Positions 1 through 11,080 of a stretch of 64,000 nt of DNA are shown in pieces. The stretch comes from Terriglobia bacterium (GTDB taxonomy: Bacteria > Acidobacteriota > Terriglobia > UBA7540), in NCBI GenBank assembly GCA_035712365.1, contig DASTAW010000021.1, positions 86,032-150,031 on the forward strand, read 5' to 3'. Both the position numbers and the translations under genes were made by a program. Numbering within the stretch: position 1 is the first letter of the stretch; the number at the start of each line of letters is the position of its first letter. The notes under the pieces are model-generated. The model ran no database searches. It worked only from the letters and a program-made list of their open reading frames with translations, and was not told the DNA's origin.

Positions 1-276
1 GCGTTTTGCCAGCGCGCTGGCCCTGGCAATCTCCACCGCCTTAAGTCCGGCGGCGAGGATGCCCTGGCGGGAGAGATCGTCGGTGGAGGCAAAGCCCCAG
101 GCGCCGTCCACAATCACCCGTACTCCCAGGCCGAGCGACTCCGATTCTCTCACCTGTGCTGTTTTGCCGTCCTTGGTGGAAAGATATCGCTGGCGAATGT
201 CCATCACGCGGGCGTCAGCGTAAGTTGCGCCCTGCGATGTGGCTGCGTCGAGCGCCAGAGCTCCGAAATTTTCCAT
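1..276 (-). CDS. TldD/PmbA-family metalloprotease-like protein, N-terminal part
   Basis: This partial gene runs off the left edge of the window, so only its first 92 codons are visible. They read as a TldD/PmbA N-terminus: an ATYADAR segment, then GLGVRVIVDGAWGFAS, then a DDLSRQGI stretch leading into an alanine-rich helix. The family makes soluble proteins that act with a partner as a protease on modified peptides (microcin maturation, CcdA turnover). The catalytic zinc site would lie beyond the window. I chose the ATG at 276 because it gives the family's usual short lead before the first helix. The frame stays open upstream with no ATG, so a longer product from a TTG is possible. It lies downstream of ahcY in the same direction, separated by 206 bases. 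Confidence 0.8.
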   Translation of the reverse strand, partial: MENFGALALDAATSQGATYADARVMDIRQRYLSTKDGKTAQVRESESLGLGVRVIVDGAWGFASTDDLSRQGILAAGLKAVEIARASALAKR

Positions 277-438
277 CGCGCAAACCTGTTCCAGGAAGGG
301 GCTGCTGGTCCCCTGGCGTTTACTAATCAGCCGAGCTTTCTCGATTTTTGGTCCGGTTTCCTGCAAAGAATCATGGACTGTAAATTGACGGGAAAGGTGA
401 ACAGCAAAGCCATCACAGGCAGCAGTCCTGCCGCGTTG

Positions 439-466
439 TTTGTAGCGCCGCCGTCCCGGTGGCATT
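439..466. repeat. Palindromic repeat family I, partial copy A
   Basis: The text TTTGTAGCGCCGCCGTCCCG followed by GTGGCATTTT matches the left core of the fuller copies at 3051, 14809 and 20781. The AT-rich outer arm is not recognisable here, so this copy looks decayed or partial. It lies between tldD and ahcY. Confidence 0.6.
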
Positions 467-482
467 TTCCAGGGCCGGCAGA

Positions 483-2911
<2,429 letters not shown>

Positions 2912-3050
2912 GTGGGTCTCCTTCCGTTATGCAAAAATATCCCGCACAGTGCAAACATCCAACGCTAGCACAGCGAGTTTGGAACCGTCAACCGTTTGAT
3001 GCTCGGAACCCGCTCCCAGTCAGCCAACTGCGCTTTTGCAGGGCCCAACA

Positions 3051-3170
3051 GTCCGTAGCGCCGCCAGGACTTCCGTAGCGCCGGCATCTTGCCGACCCTG
3101 AAAATTGCCCCCGGGACGGCGGCGCTACAAACGAGCTTGTCACCATATTTTGCAATCCTCAGTAATAATT
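3051..3170. repeat. Palindromic repeat family I, copy B
   Basis: The core contains GTAGCGCCGCC and, facing it, GGACGGCGGCGCTACAAAC. It is followed by the AT-rich outer arm TTGTCACCATATTTTGCAAT and CCTCAGTAATAA. The same arm closes copies C and D. The copy fills most of the space between metK and the small membrane-protein gene. Confidence 0.75.
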
Positions 3171-3181
3171 CATTTCTTTCA

Positions 3182-3442
3182 TCAACGGGCCGGACTCGAT
3201 AAGCTATGGCTGCTATCGAGCAGCGTCGAGGCCTTCTCCATCCACCAGCGCCGCAGGGCAACCAGCGACCATACAGACTCCACAATGCCGAACGGCCACG
3301 CGCCCTGGAGAAATCCATAGATCGAACCCATCAGGCACGAAGCGGCAAATGCCAGGATAAACCAATGGCTCCGCTTCTCGAGCCCGTAGCAGACCAGCAT
3401 AGCCGTCACTGCGAAAAGTCCAAAAGCCGACAGGTTACTCAC
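3182..3442 (-). CDS. Small conserved membrane protein, function unknown
   Basis: The 86-residue product has two or three hydrophobic segments (about residues 4-18, 25-45 and 50-63), then a basic RRWWMEKAST tail. The AFGLFAVTAMLVCY opening and FLQGAWPFGIVE segment resemble a small uncharacterised inner-membrane family I recall from several bacterial phyla, which argues against a chance frame. The start is a GTG preceded by GGGAAG-like bases. It sits between prfB and metK, same strand, with no visible link to either. No function can be assigned. Confidence 0.65.
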   Translation of the reverse strand: MSNLSAFGLFAVTAMLVCYGLEKRSHWFILAFAASCLMGSIYGFLQGAWPFGIVESVWSLVALRRWWMEKASTLLDSSHSLSSPAR

Positions 3443-3572
3443 AGGATCGCTTCCCGCCCTTCTCTGCCGTTTTTTAATCTACCGCAGCGGGCCGCCGCTT
3501 TTCGGACTAGTCGTCCGATCAGACCTTTACAACCAGCAAGTGCTCAATCTCACATCCGGCGTCGCAGTGCTG

Positions 3573-4680
3573 CTACCCCGCCTTTGCCACGGCCCGCCGC
3601 GATGTCAGATAGGCCCGGATAAAGGCATCAATATCGCCGTCGAGTACGCGGTCAGTGTCGCCGACCTCAAACTTGGTGCGATGGTCCTTCACCAGCCGAT
3701 AAGGATGCAGCACATAGGAACGAATCTGATTGCCGAAGGCGATTTCGCCCTTGGAATCCTCCAGCTTCTGCGCCGCCTCCCGCCGCCTTTGAAGCTCCAG
3801 GGCGTAGAGCCGCGAGCGGAGAAACTTCATGGCCATCTCGCGGTTGCGATGCTGCGACCGCTCGTTCTGGCACTGCGCCACAATTCCTGTGGGAATGTGC
3901 GTAACGCGCACGGCGGAATCGGTGGTGTTGACGTGCTGGCCACCCTTCCCCGAGGAGCGGTACGTATCAACCCTTAATTCATCAGGCTTGATTTCAACGT
4001 CGATGGTGTCGTCGATTTCCGGGCTTACATACACCGACGCGAATGAGGTGTGCCGGCGCGCAGCCTGGTCAAACGGCGAGATGCGGACGAGGCGATGCAC
4101 GCCGCTCTCCGCGCTCAGCAGGCCGTAGGCATAATCGCCCGTCACCGTGAAGGTTGCTGACTTCAGCCCCGCTTCTTCGCCGGGCTGGTAATCATTCAGC
4201 GTGAATTTGAAGTTGTGACGCTCAGCCCATCGCCGGTACATGCGCAACAGCATTTCCGCCCAGTCCTGCGATTCCGTTCCACCCGCCCCTGGATGGATGG
4301 TCACAATAGCGTTCAACTGGTCGTTTTCACTGGGCAGAAGGCTGGTGGTTTCCAACTGGTCCACCTCGGCGCGCAGAGAGTCCATTTCACCGCGGATCTC
4401 CTGCAACACGCTCTCGCCTTCCCCGGCCAGTTCAAAGTAGGCTTCAAGGTCAGATAACTTCGAGCCCAGGCGTTCATCCGAGCGAATGGCCGACTCCAGT
4501 CGCTTGCGTTGCGCGAGGATTGGTTGAGAATTCTGCTGGTCTTCCCAGAAATTGGGGCGAGCTATCTGCTTCTCGATGGCTTCCAGTTCGCGGCGTTGTC
4601 CGGCGGCGTCAAAGAAAACTCCGAAGTTCCTGGACTCGATGCTTTAGTTCGTCAAATTCTCTCGCCAGTTCTTCAATCAC
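3573..4680 (-). CDS. prfB: Peptide chain release factor 2, read through a programmed +1 frameshift
   Basis: RF2 ends translation at UGA and UAA. The gene is two overlapping frames. The first starts at GTG 4678-4680 behind GAGG, encodes 23 residues and stops at an in-frame TGA at 4609-4611. The stop sits in CTT-TGA-C, the classic prfB shift site, with a GGAG stretch just upstream. Skipping one base continues as DAAGQRRELEAIEKQIARPN and runs to 3573, giving about 368 residues (E. coli RF2 has 365). The main frame shows the stop-recognition tripeptide SPF near residue 201 and the catalytic GGQ near 247. Low RF2 should favour the shift, as in known autoregulation. A caller that ignores the shift would report a truncated protein from 4409. 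Confidence 0.95.
4608..4625 (-). promoter_or_regulatory. prfB: prfB programmed +1 ribosomal frameshift site
   Basis: Read on the minus strand this is CGGAGTTTTCTTTGACG: an SD-like GGAG, a slippery CTT, then UGA followed by C. The C makes the UGA a weak stop. The SD-like element lies about four bases from the CTT, close to the spacing in E. coli. The RF2 homology moves from the first frame to the +1 frame exactly here. Confidence 0.92.
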
Positions 4681-4689
4681 GATTACTCC

Positions 4690-6360
4690 TCAAGACTTCT
4701 GGATTCCAGGCGGCTCGGCGCGCCGAAAACCCGGCAGCGCGAGCAGCGCGACAATTATTCCCGCCGCCACCGCAACACACAGCCAGGCAAAAACGTCACC
4801 GTATTCGGTGTAGAACGTCTTCTTCGCCAGGTAACGGAAATGGCCGGTCAGGATTCCGAACTGCTTCCGCGGAATCTCTTTCCGGACCCTGCCGTAAGGG
4901 TCAATGATTGCCGTGATGCCATCGTTGGTGCCACGCAGCACGAACCGCCCATTCTCGATTGCGCGAAAACGCGCCATCTCAAAATGTTGAAAAGGCGCCG
5001 ATGAGTCGCCATACCAGCCGTCATCAGAAATATTAACCAGGACGCCGGCCCCCTTAGCGGCAAATTTCCGCACCAACTGGGGGAAAATGGCCTCGTAGCA
5101 GATGAAAATGCCGATTGCGCCTTCCGGGGTCCTGGCCACCTCAACGGATTTTCCCGGAACAAAATCGCCCACTTCGGCCGTGATTTTCCCGACCTTCCCC
5201 GGAAATGCCCACCACGGCACGTATTCGCCAAAGGGCACTAAATGAATTTTAGCATAGTGCAGGAGTAAATTGCCGCCTGGCCCGAGCAGGACGGCCGAGT
5301 TCTGTGGCCGCGAAGAACCCGGCCCTAAAAAGGTGACCGTCCCACTGATGACGTACGCGCGCGCCTGTTTTGCCATGCTCTGGAGCGCTCCGCGAAAGAC
5401 TGGGTCACGGCCATAAAGAAATGGTGCGGAAGTCTCTGGCCAGACTAGCAGCGGCGGGGTTGCAGCCGTTGGACCAGCCTCACGCACGGCTTCAAGGCTG
5501 TCCGAAACAAGGCTTTCGAGCGGCGCCGGATTCGTCCATGGCATCCAGGCATCCATGGCGGCTTCACCCAAGGGAATGTTGGGTTGGACCAGCAGCGCGA
5601 GGTTGGGCTCAGTCCTCGGCGTTGGGGGATCGAGCAGCCAGTTGCCGGCCAGAAGAACCGCTACCCAGACAGCCAGGGTCATCAGGGACACTCGCCGACC
5701 GGGCTTCAGCATCGCCCAAACAACCAGAGCGCTGGTTGCAACAGCCAGAAAAGACAGGCCATATACCGCAGTGACCGATGCCACCTGCTGCAGTCCTTCG
5801 GGGCGAACCGCATATCCAAGCAAATTCCATGGAAAGCCGGTAACCAGATAGGTCCTTGCCAGCTCCAACGCAACCCACAGGAACGGGCTCAGGATCAGCG
5901 CCGCACCAACCGATCGCCGGGCCACGGTGGTTTCCAACAACCCAAAAACACCATAAAACGTTGAAAATACAATTACAAATAGAATAAGGATCCCTGCCGC
6001 AACCACGGAATTAAGGTTGCCATAGCCCTGCATCACGCCCACAAACCAGTAGCAGCTACCCGAAAGGAAGACGGCGCCCGCCAGATACCCAAGCCAGAAG
6101 CCGTGCCACGAGCGCCTTTCAGCGATGGACGCCATCAACAGGGGCAGGCACGCCACCCACACCAGATTGTTCCAGTTGACTAAGGGAAAACAGGCAAAGA
6201 GCAGCAAGCCGCTGAAACAGCTCGCCGCGTATCGAACCGAAGTCTTCTTGAACCAGATTGCTGGGGATAAGTTGCTACCGATCATTCCCCACCGAATAAA
6301 AGTGTCCCAATTTGGAACATGTTTGATAGGGCAGAGAACGGTCGGCCTCTGGCGAGGCAT
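4690..6360 (-). CDS. lnt: Apolipoprotein N-acyltransferase
   Basis: Lnt adds the third acyl chain to the N-terminal cysteine of lipoproteins in the inner membrane. The first half holds about six hydrophobic segments. The second half is the nitrilase-like periplasmic domain with the Glu-Lys-Cys triad in context: VWPETSAPF, AKIHLVPFGEYVPW and FICYEAIFPQLV. These are followed by NISDDGWYGDSSAPFQH, typical of Lnt, and a final membrane segment. The frame opens at 6360, but the first 25 residues are hydrophilic and atypical. The next ATG (6285) gives a more usual start, though neither has a convincing ribosome-binding site. It follows the SPOR gene. Confidence 0.93.
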   Translation of the reverse strand: MPRQRPTVLCPIKHVPNWDTFIRWGMIGSNLSPAIWFKKTSVRYAASCFSGLLLFACFPLVNWNNLVWVACLPLLMASIAERRSWHGFWLGYLAGAVFLSGSCYWFVGVMQGYGNLNSVVAAGILILFVIVFSTFYGVFGLLETTVARRSVGAALILSPFLWVALELARTYLVTGFPWNLLGYAVRPEGLQQVASVTAVYGLSFLAVATSALVVWAMLKPGRRVSLMTLAVWVAVLLAGNWLLDPPTPRTEPNLALLVQPNIPLGEAAMDAWMPWTNPAPLESLVSDSLEAVREAGPTAATPPLLVWPETSAPFLYGRDPVFRGALQSMAKQARAYVISGTVTFLGPGSSRPQNSAVLLGPGGNLLLHYAKIHLVPFGEYVPWWAFPGKVGKITAEVGDFVPGKSVEVARTPEGAIGIFICYEAIFPQLVRKFAAKGAGVLVNISDDGWYGDSSAPFQHFEMARFRAIENGRFVLRGTNDGITAIIDPYGRVRKEIPRKQFGILTGHFRYLAKKTFYTEYGDVFAWLCVAVAAGIIVALLALPGFRRAEPPGIQKS

Positions 6361-6384
6361 GTGACAGGCCCAATCTCGGGCTGC

Positions 6385-7062
6385 TCAGTGTACGACAAAT
6401 GGCCGGAAGCCCTCCCCTTCCAGTTTGTCTCGAGTAGTGTCGGCAGCTACACGGGTTACGAACGGCCCCACCTGGACGCGATAAAGTTTGTCTCGGCTGC
6501 GGGCCTGCTCTGGAGTTTGAATATAGACGGGGTAGCCTCGGGATTTCAGTAGGTTAACAAGGTTTTCTGCGTCAGACCGGGTCCTTGACGCCATCACTTG
6601 AACGGCAAAGTGAGAGCTCGAGATGGTTGGGGCCGATGTCACTGGCCGGCTCCGCGGGACCGCGACGGGTTTGCTCTTTGCTACAACAGTCTTTGGAACG
6701 GCCTTCTTCGTAGGATTGACGTCCAGCGACTGTTCCTGCTCTGCGGGTTCCGGAGTCAAGGGTTGAGGATGCTCCGGCGGAAGAACGGAGGCTGGCATTG
6801 GGTTGATGCTCTCCGTCTGCACGTTCTGTGGCGAGGCCGCGTCCGAGCCGACGGCAGTGTGATTCAACGTGGGAGGGACGTCGCCTGACGGGCTTACATT
6901 TTCTGCGACAGGGGCCCCTTTTGAAGGAGCGTGATTGTATCCCACCACAAAGCCGAGTGAAAAAAATACGGCACACACTGCAACTGCTGCCAGGAACATC
7001 AGAACCAACTGGCGGCCCGAGGCGCCTTTCTCATCCCGAAAATAATCATTTGCTTTGACCAT
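6385..7062 (-). CDS. SPOR-domain membrane protein
   Basis: The 225-residue protein has a short cytoplasmic N-terminus, one transmembrane helix (about residues 18-42, ending LGFVVGYNH), a long Pro/Ser/Thr-rich linker, and a C-terminal SPOR domain (about 149-225; FAVQVMASRTRSDAENLV and YRVQVGPFVTR). SPOR domains bind glycan strands stripped of stem peptides and target proteins to septal peptidoglycan. The architecture resembles FtsN or DedD, but nothing beyond the domain order shows division activity. The start lies behind GGAGAG. It follows the slipin gene closely, within the envelope gene run. Confidence 0.85.
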   Translation of the reverse strand: MVKANDYFRDEKGASGRQLVLMFLAAVAVCAVFFSLGFVVGYNHAPSKGAPVAENVSPSGDVPPTLNHTAVGSDAASPQNVQTESINPMPASVLPPEHPQPLTPEPAEQEQSLDVNPTKKAVPKTVVAKSKPVAVPRSRPVTSAPTISSSHFAVQVMASRTRSDAENLVNLLKSRGYPVYIQTPEQARSRDKLYRVQVGPFVTRVAADTTRDKLEGEGFRPFVVH

Positions 7063-7083
7063 ATCTCTCCGTCCGCTCGCAAA

Positions 7084-7875
7084 TTACGACTCGTCTGATT
7101 TAATCCCCCCGGAGCTCTGGGCGTTCGGCGATACATTCGCTTTTTGCATCAGGAGGGACAGAAGCTCCACGGGTATCGGGAACACGATTGTCGTGTTCTT
7201 CTCCGTCCCCAACTCTGACAGAGTCTGGAGATACCGCAAGGTAATGGTGACAGGTTCTACCGCCAGAATCCTGGCCGCGTCCGCAAGTTTTTGTGAAGCC
7301 TGAAATTCTCCATCGGCGTTAATGATTTTCGCGCGGCGTTCCCGTTCTGCCTCGGCTTGCCGTGCGATCGCCCGCTGCATCTCCTGCGGAATGTCGACCT
7401 GTTTCACCTGGACCTGGGTCACCTTGATGCCCCAAGCCTCCGTCTGTTCATCAATAATATTCTGCAGGCGCAGGTTCAGTTTTTCCCGCTGGGAAAGCAA
7501 ATCGTCAAGCTCGACCTCGCCCAACACCGCCCGCAGCGTGGTGGCGGCAAGCTGCTCGATGGAATAGCGAAAGTTGGTCAGCTCGATCACCGCCTTCTGG
7601 GCGTTGATAATGCGGTAGAAGAGGACTGCATTGACCTTCACGGAGATGTTGTCGCGCGTAATGATGTCCTGCGGTGAAACGTCCCAGGTCTCGATCCGCA
7701 GCGAGATCTTGACGAGTTTATCGATAGGCCACCAGAGCCAGATCAGCCCCGGACCTTTGTCGGGCTGCTGCACCCGGCCCAGCCGAAACACCACCGCCCT
7801 CTCATATTCCCTGAGGACAGTCAAGCAGGAAACGGCATAGAAGAAAACGATCACGGCGGCAACTATATAGCCCAT
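7084..7875 (-). CDS. Slipin / stomatin-like SPFH-domain membrane protein
   Basis: The 263-residue protein begins with a membrane-inserted hydrophobic hairpin (residues 2-20), then the SPFH/Band 7 domain. Typical segments are REYERAVVFRLGRV, GPGLIWLWWPIDK, QDIITRDNISVKVNAVLFYRI and a helical ARQAEAERERRAKIINADGE stretch. Slipins oligomerise into membrane rings. Prokaryotic p-stomatin is encoded beside, and cleaved by, an NfeD-type protease. The nfeD gene lies 120 bases upstream on the same strand, which supports that partnership. Its client is unknown. Confidence 0.9.
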   Translation of the reverse strand: MGYIVAAVIVFFYAVSCLTVLREYERAVVFRLGRVQQPDKGPGLIWLWWPIDKLVKISLRIETWDVSPQDIITRDNISVKVNAVLFYRIINAQKAVIELTNFRYSIEQLAATTLRAVLGEVELDDLLSQREKLNLRLQNIIDEQTEAWGIKVTQVQVKQVDIPQEMQRAIARQAEAERERRAKIINADGEFQASQKLADAARILAVEPVTITLRYLQTLSELGTEKNTTIVFPIPVELLSLLMQKANVSPNAQSSGGIKSDES

Positions 7876-7995
7876 CTCTCCTCCTTCCCTTTCGTCTACG
7901 GAACAAAAGGGGCTGTTCTCAAGGTTCCCGCTGCCATGGCGCGGCCCGTGTCTCCAAAGAGTCAGGGCAGGCCATCAGCTCCAGTTCTGGACAGT

Positions 7996-9282
7996 CTACC
8001 GGGATTCTTCCGCAGGCTCAACATGCAATGTAAGCCCCTCGACTTTTCGAACCCTGACACGGCCGCCGGGCGGAATGTGCTGTTCAGCCCGCGCATCCCA
8101 CAATTCCCCGTGAACCAGCACCTTGCCCTCCGGGTTCAGATCGGTACGTGCGACCCCAATCGAATCCACCAGGCCCTCTTCACCCGTGACCGCCTTGCTC
8201 TTTATCGCTTTCCATGCGAAGCGGGTCAGGACAATGGTGATGGCCGCCAGCGGCAAGGCGACGCCCAGGATAGTGGTCAGAGAGATTCGCGCGCCGGGCC
8301 ACGGCGAATTGATAAGGATCATCGAGCCGAAAACCAGGGCGGCAATTCCACCCGTGGCCAGAATGCCGTGCGAAGAGTAGGTCGCCTCAAGCCCAAACAG
8401 CGCCAGTCCGATCAGAATGAGCGCGACGCCTGCATAATTGATCGGCATCAGGTGGAAGCCGAACAGCGACAGGACCAGCGCAATGGCGCCCGCCACCCCC
8501 GGCAAAACTCCGCCGGGATGGGTAAACTCCACGTACAAACCCAGCACGCCGATGGCGCCCAGAATAAATGCAATGTTGGGATTCGATACCCAGGAAAGGA
8601 GTCGTTTGAACCAGGGCATCTGATAATGAACAATTCGGGCGCCCGCCAGCTTCAAAACCGTTTGAGAGCCATCCGAGCGCCTGATGGTTTTGCCGTCAAA
8701 CTCATCGAAAATATCGCGTGGGCTGCTGGCCACGGCATTGATGAGATTGTTCTTCAGGGCCTCCTGGTCGGTGAGCGATATGCTCTGCCGGACGCCATCC
8801 TCGGCCATTTTTTCATTCCGCCTCCGCGTGTCTGCGATCGAACGCATGAACGCGGCGGCATCGTTCAGGATCTTGGCTTCTTCGGTCTTCCCTCCTCCCA
8901 TTCCGCCGATCATCACAGGATGCGCAGCTCCTGTGTTGGTCCCGGGGGCCATCACGGCGATATCGCCCGAGAGCAAAATGAAGAAACCTGCCGAAGCGGC
9001 GCGGCTTCCAGAGGGATAAACATAAGTGATCACCGGCACGCGCGAGTTCATCACGGCGCTAACGATGTCACGCATGGAATCTCCCAGCCCGCCGGGCGTG
9101 CTCAATACCAGCAGGATGGCGCTGGCTCCGGTCTGGTTTGCATATTGGATCCCGCGAACGACATAATCCGCGCTCACGGCCTGTACAACTCCGTCCAAAT
9201 CGATCTGCACAACCACGGGAGGGGGTTGGGCAGCGTTGAGCGTCGAGACCGCAAAGGCCGCGGTCAGCAGAATCGCTTTCAT
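7996..9282 (-). CDS. NfeD-family membrane-bound ClpP-class serine protease
   Basis: Starting at the ATG at 9282, the 428-residue protein has a signal peptide (residues 1-18), an extracytoplasmic ClpP-like domain, four or five membrane segments and a C-terminal OB-fold (from about 365). The catalytic dyad can be placed by analogy to the archaeal stomatin protease: Ser97 in SRAASAGFF and a lysine at 137 in the GKTEEAK stretch. The nucleophile-side VLSTPGG motif lies near residue 60. The open frame extends 60 codons further upstream into the TPR gene, but that part is arginine/glycine-rich and unlike a signal sequence. It is probably the slipin's partner and may cleave it. Confidence 0.92.
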   Translation of the reverse strand: MKAILLTAAFAVSTLNAAQPPPVVVQIDLDGVVQAVSADYVVRGIQYANQTGASAILLVLSTPGGLGDSMRDIVSAVMNSRVPVITYVYPSGSRAASAGFFILLSGDIAVMAPGTNTGAAHPVMIGGMGGGKTEEAKILNDAAAFMRSIADTRRRNEKMAEDGVRQSISLTDQEALKNNLINAVASSPRDIFDEFDGKTIRRSDGSQTVLKLAGARIVHYQMPWFKRLLSWVSNPNIAFILGAIGVLGLYVEFTHPGGVLPGVAGAIALVLSLFGFHLMPINYAGVALILIGLALFGLEATYSSHGILATGGIAALVFGSMILINSPWPGARISLTTILGVALPLAAITIVLTRFAWKAIKSKAVTGEEGLVDSIGVARTDLNPEGKVLVHGELWDARAEQHIPPGGRVRVRKVEGLTLHVEPAEESR

Positions 9283-9308
9283 CAGAGCTGGCTTGGAGAA
9301 TGTCGTTC

Positions 9309-10976
9309 TCAAGGTTTGTCTCGGTGGCCGGACAATTGCGCCTGGATCCGGTCCGCCAGTTCTTTGGCCTCGGTGTTGCCGGGATCGAGCCGCTGAGCGG
9401 CCTGGGCCTCGTTCAATGCCGGTCCCAGATGTTCGAGGGACACATAGACCCGCGCCAGCCACAGATGTCCGGCGAATGAATCCTTTTCCTTCAGCGAGGA
9501 TTCAAACTCCGCCGCCGCCAGCGTGTGTTTGCCCTCGCGTTCATACGCCTCTCCGAGAGCCTCGTGAGCTTCATTGCTATGCGGAAGCAGGACCACCGCC
9601 TGGACCAATTCGCGCTCCGCCTCAAACAAACTCCCCGCCGCAAGCAGGTCGAGACCCTGCTTCAGGCGGGCTTGTCCGGCAGCCGGAACTTCCGGGGCCG
9701 CAAGTTTCTCCCTGCTGGCCTGGGCGACGCGCGCGTTCTCGAGCGGGAGCAGATGAAACGATTTGGCGTCGTATTCTTTCTCAATTCGCGGCGATGGGTC
9801 AGGGGCCGGCCGTGCTGTCTGATGATCTCCCGGAGGATCATCGGAGGAATCCGTGTTGTGCCCGGAAATCCAGTCCAGCTCGTTCTGGCGGGTCTCAGCT
9901 TCACCCAATTCACCCGCCACTTGCGCCATAAGGACGTGCGTCTCCAGGTCATCCCCATCCTGCGCCAGAGCCTTCTGGAGATAAGTCGAAGCCGCCTGAT
10001 ATTTTTTCAACTGCCAGAGGGCCAGACTCATGTTGAAAGCATAATCGGAATCCGTCTGGTCTCCCTGGACGGCGTGCTCAAAGTCCTTCAGGGCCTTGTC
10101 ATAGTGGCCTGCGCGGAATTCCACCACGCCGACATTATTGAAAACTTCACCCCGTGGAAGCATAACTGAAAGCTTGTTAAAAGCAGCCGCCGCAGACGCG
10201 CTGTGGCCCAAAGAATACTCATCAACGCCCAGTAAAAACAGCGACTCGGCGTAGTCGCGGTCACCGGAATTCACCAGTTGAAGCCATCGGGCTGAATCCG
10301 CGTAAGCCTCCTGGTCAAAATAATACTCTCCCAACGCAACCGCAGCTCGGTGGTCACGGGGATCGAGACGGTCCGCCTCCCTCAAAAAATTAACCCGAGT
10401 CTTGAGGTCCGTGGATAACATTCCTCGAATGTAGCTCTCAAAAGCGCCCAGGCGGACCGGAGGAAACCGGTTGCTGAATTCTTCCTCTGTCGCCGGCGCC
10501 GGTTCGCCGGACTGAGCTCGCAAGAGCTCCCAGGCCAGGCGGGTTTCCAGCGCATCCAGGTCCGTCAGCTTGCCGGCAACCGTAACAGGGTGGGAGAGGG
10601 TCAGCTTTGGAACGTCAAGCCATTGCGCCTGTGTCGTGAGCTGGTCTCCGGCCAGAGTAAAGTGTCCTACCACGGCGACCGTGGCGCCCAGCAGGCGGGC
10701 TACTTTGTACTGGCTGGCGAGGGTGAGCGGCGTCTGAGTGGCAAGCCCGAGCTGTTCATAGGCGTCATTACGTTCGCTGCGCTCAAGAATGCATCGGGAG
10801 GAGGACGACAACCGGGTTCCTATCAGCTCCGCCAGTCCTTCGGACATCCACCCCAGGCTTGCGTTTCCGCTCATGTTTTCTAGCGGGAACACCAGGACCA
10901 CTCTCGGCGGCGCGGCTTGCAATGCCACCCCAGCGAACAGTAACCAGATGATGGACCCGATGCAGAACTGCTTCAT
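9309..10976 (-). CDS. Secreted TPR protein with FlgO/TolB-N-like N-terminal domain
   Basis: The protein has about 555 residues. After a signal peptide (MKQFCIGSIIWLLFAGVALQ), residues 25-170 contain VVLVFPLENMSGNASLGWMSEGLAELI, typical of the domain that precedes TPRs in FlgO/TolB-N-like proteins. Roughly residues 200-370 hold TPR units (LGEYYFDQEAYADSARWL, NVGVVEFRAGHYDKALKDFE). A Pro/Asp-rich linker is followed by two or three more TPRs near 430-550. The start is set at the second ATG of the frame because it begins the signal peptide directly; the first lies six codons upstream. It is probably a periplasmic scaffold, client unknown. It sits just upstream of nfeD with a 26-base gap. Confidence 0.8.
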   Translation of the reverse strand: MKQFCIGSIIWLLFAGVALQAAPPRVVLVFPLENMSGNASLGWMSEGLAELIGTRLSSSSRCILERSERNDAYEQLGLATQTPLTLASQYKVARLLGATVAVVGHFTLAGDQLTTQAQWLDVPKLTLSHPVTVAGKLTDLDALETRLAWELLRAQSGEPAPATEEEFSNRFPPVRLGAFESYIRGMLSTDLKTRVNFLREADRLDPRDHRAAVALGEYYFDQEAYADSARWLQLVNSGDRDYAESLFLLGVDEYSLGHSASAAAAFNKLSVMLPRGEVFNNVGVVEFRAGHYDKALKDFEHAVQGDQTDSDYAFNMSLALWQLKKYQAASTYLQKALAQDGDDLETHVLMAQVAGELGEAETRQNELDWISGHNTDSSDDPPGDHQTARPAPDPSPRIEKEYDAKSFHLLPLENARVAQASREKLAAPEVPAAGQARLKQGLDLLAAGSLFEAERELVQAVVLLPHSNEAHEALGEAYEREGKHTLAAAEFESSLKEKDSFAGHLWLARVYVSLEHLGPALNEAQAAQRLDPGNTEAKELADRIQAQLSGHRDKP

Positions 10977-11080
10977 GTTTCTCAGCCAGACCAACGGTCG
11001 CCATTATAGCATCCGCCACACATCGCTCGAAGGCAACCGGCACATTTCCGCCCGCAGACCGCCTCCGTGCAGCACCGAAT

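Noticed and set aside
2912..3050. SAM or SAH riboswitch upstream of metK
   Set aside because: I found no conserved core or long leader. Covariance-model searching would be needed to exclude a divergent one.
3573..4680. prfB as a pseudogene because of the internal stop
   Set aside because: The stop is in the canonical CTT-TGA-C context, and the +1 frame continues the protein intact.
7936..9396. Long plus-strand frame over nfeD
   Set aside because: It is antisense to the NfeD gene, and its composition is biased by the opposite reading. No ribosome-binding site was seen.
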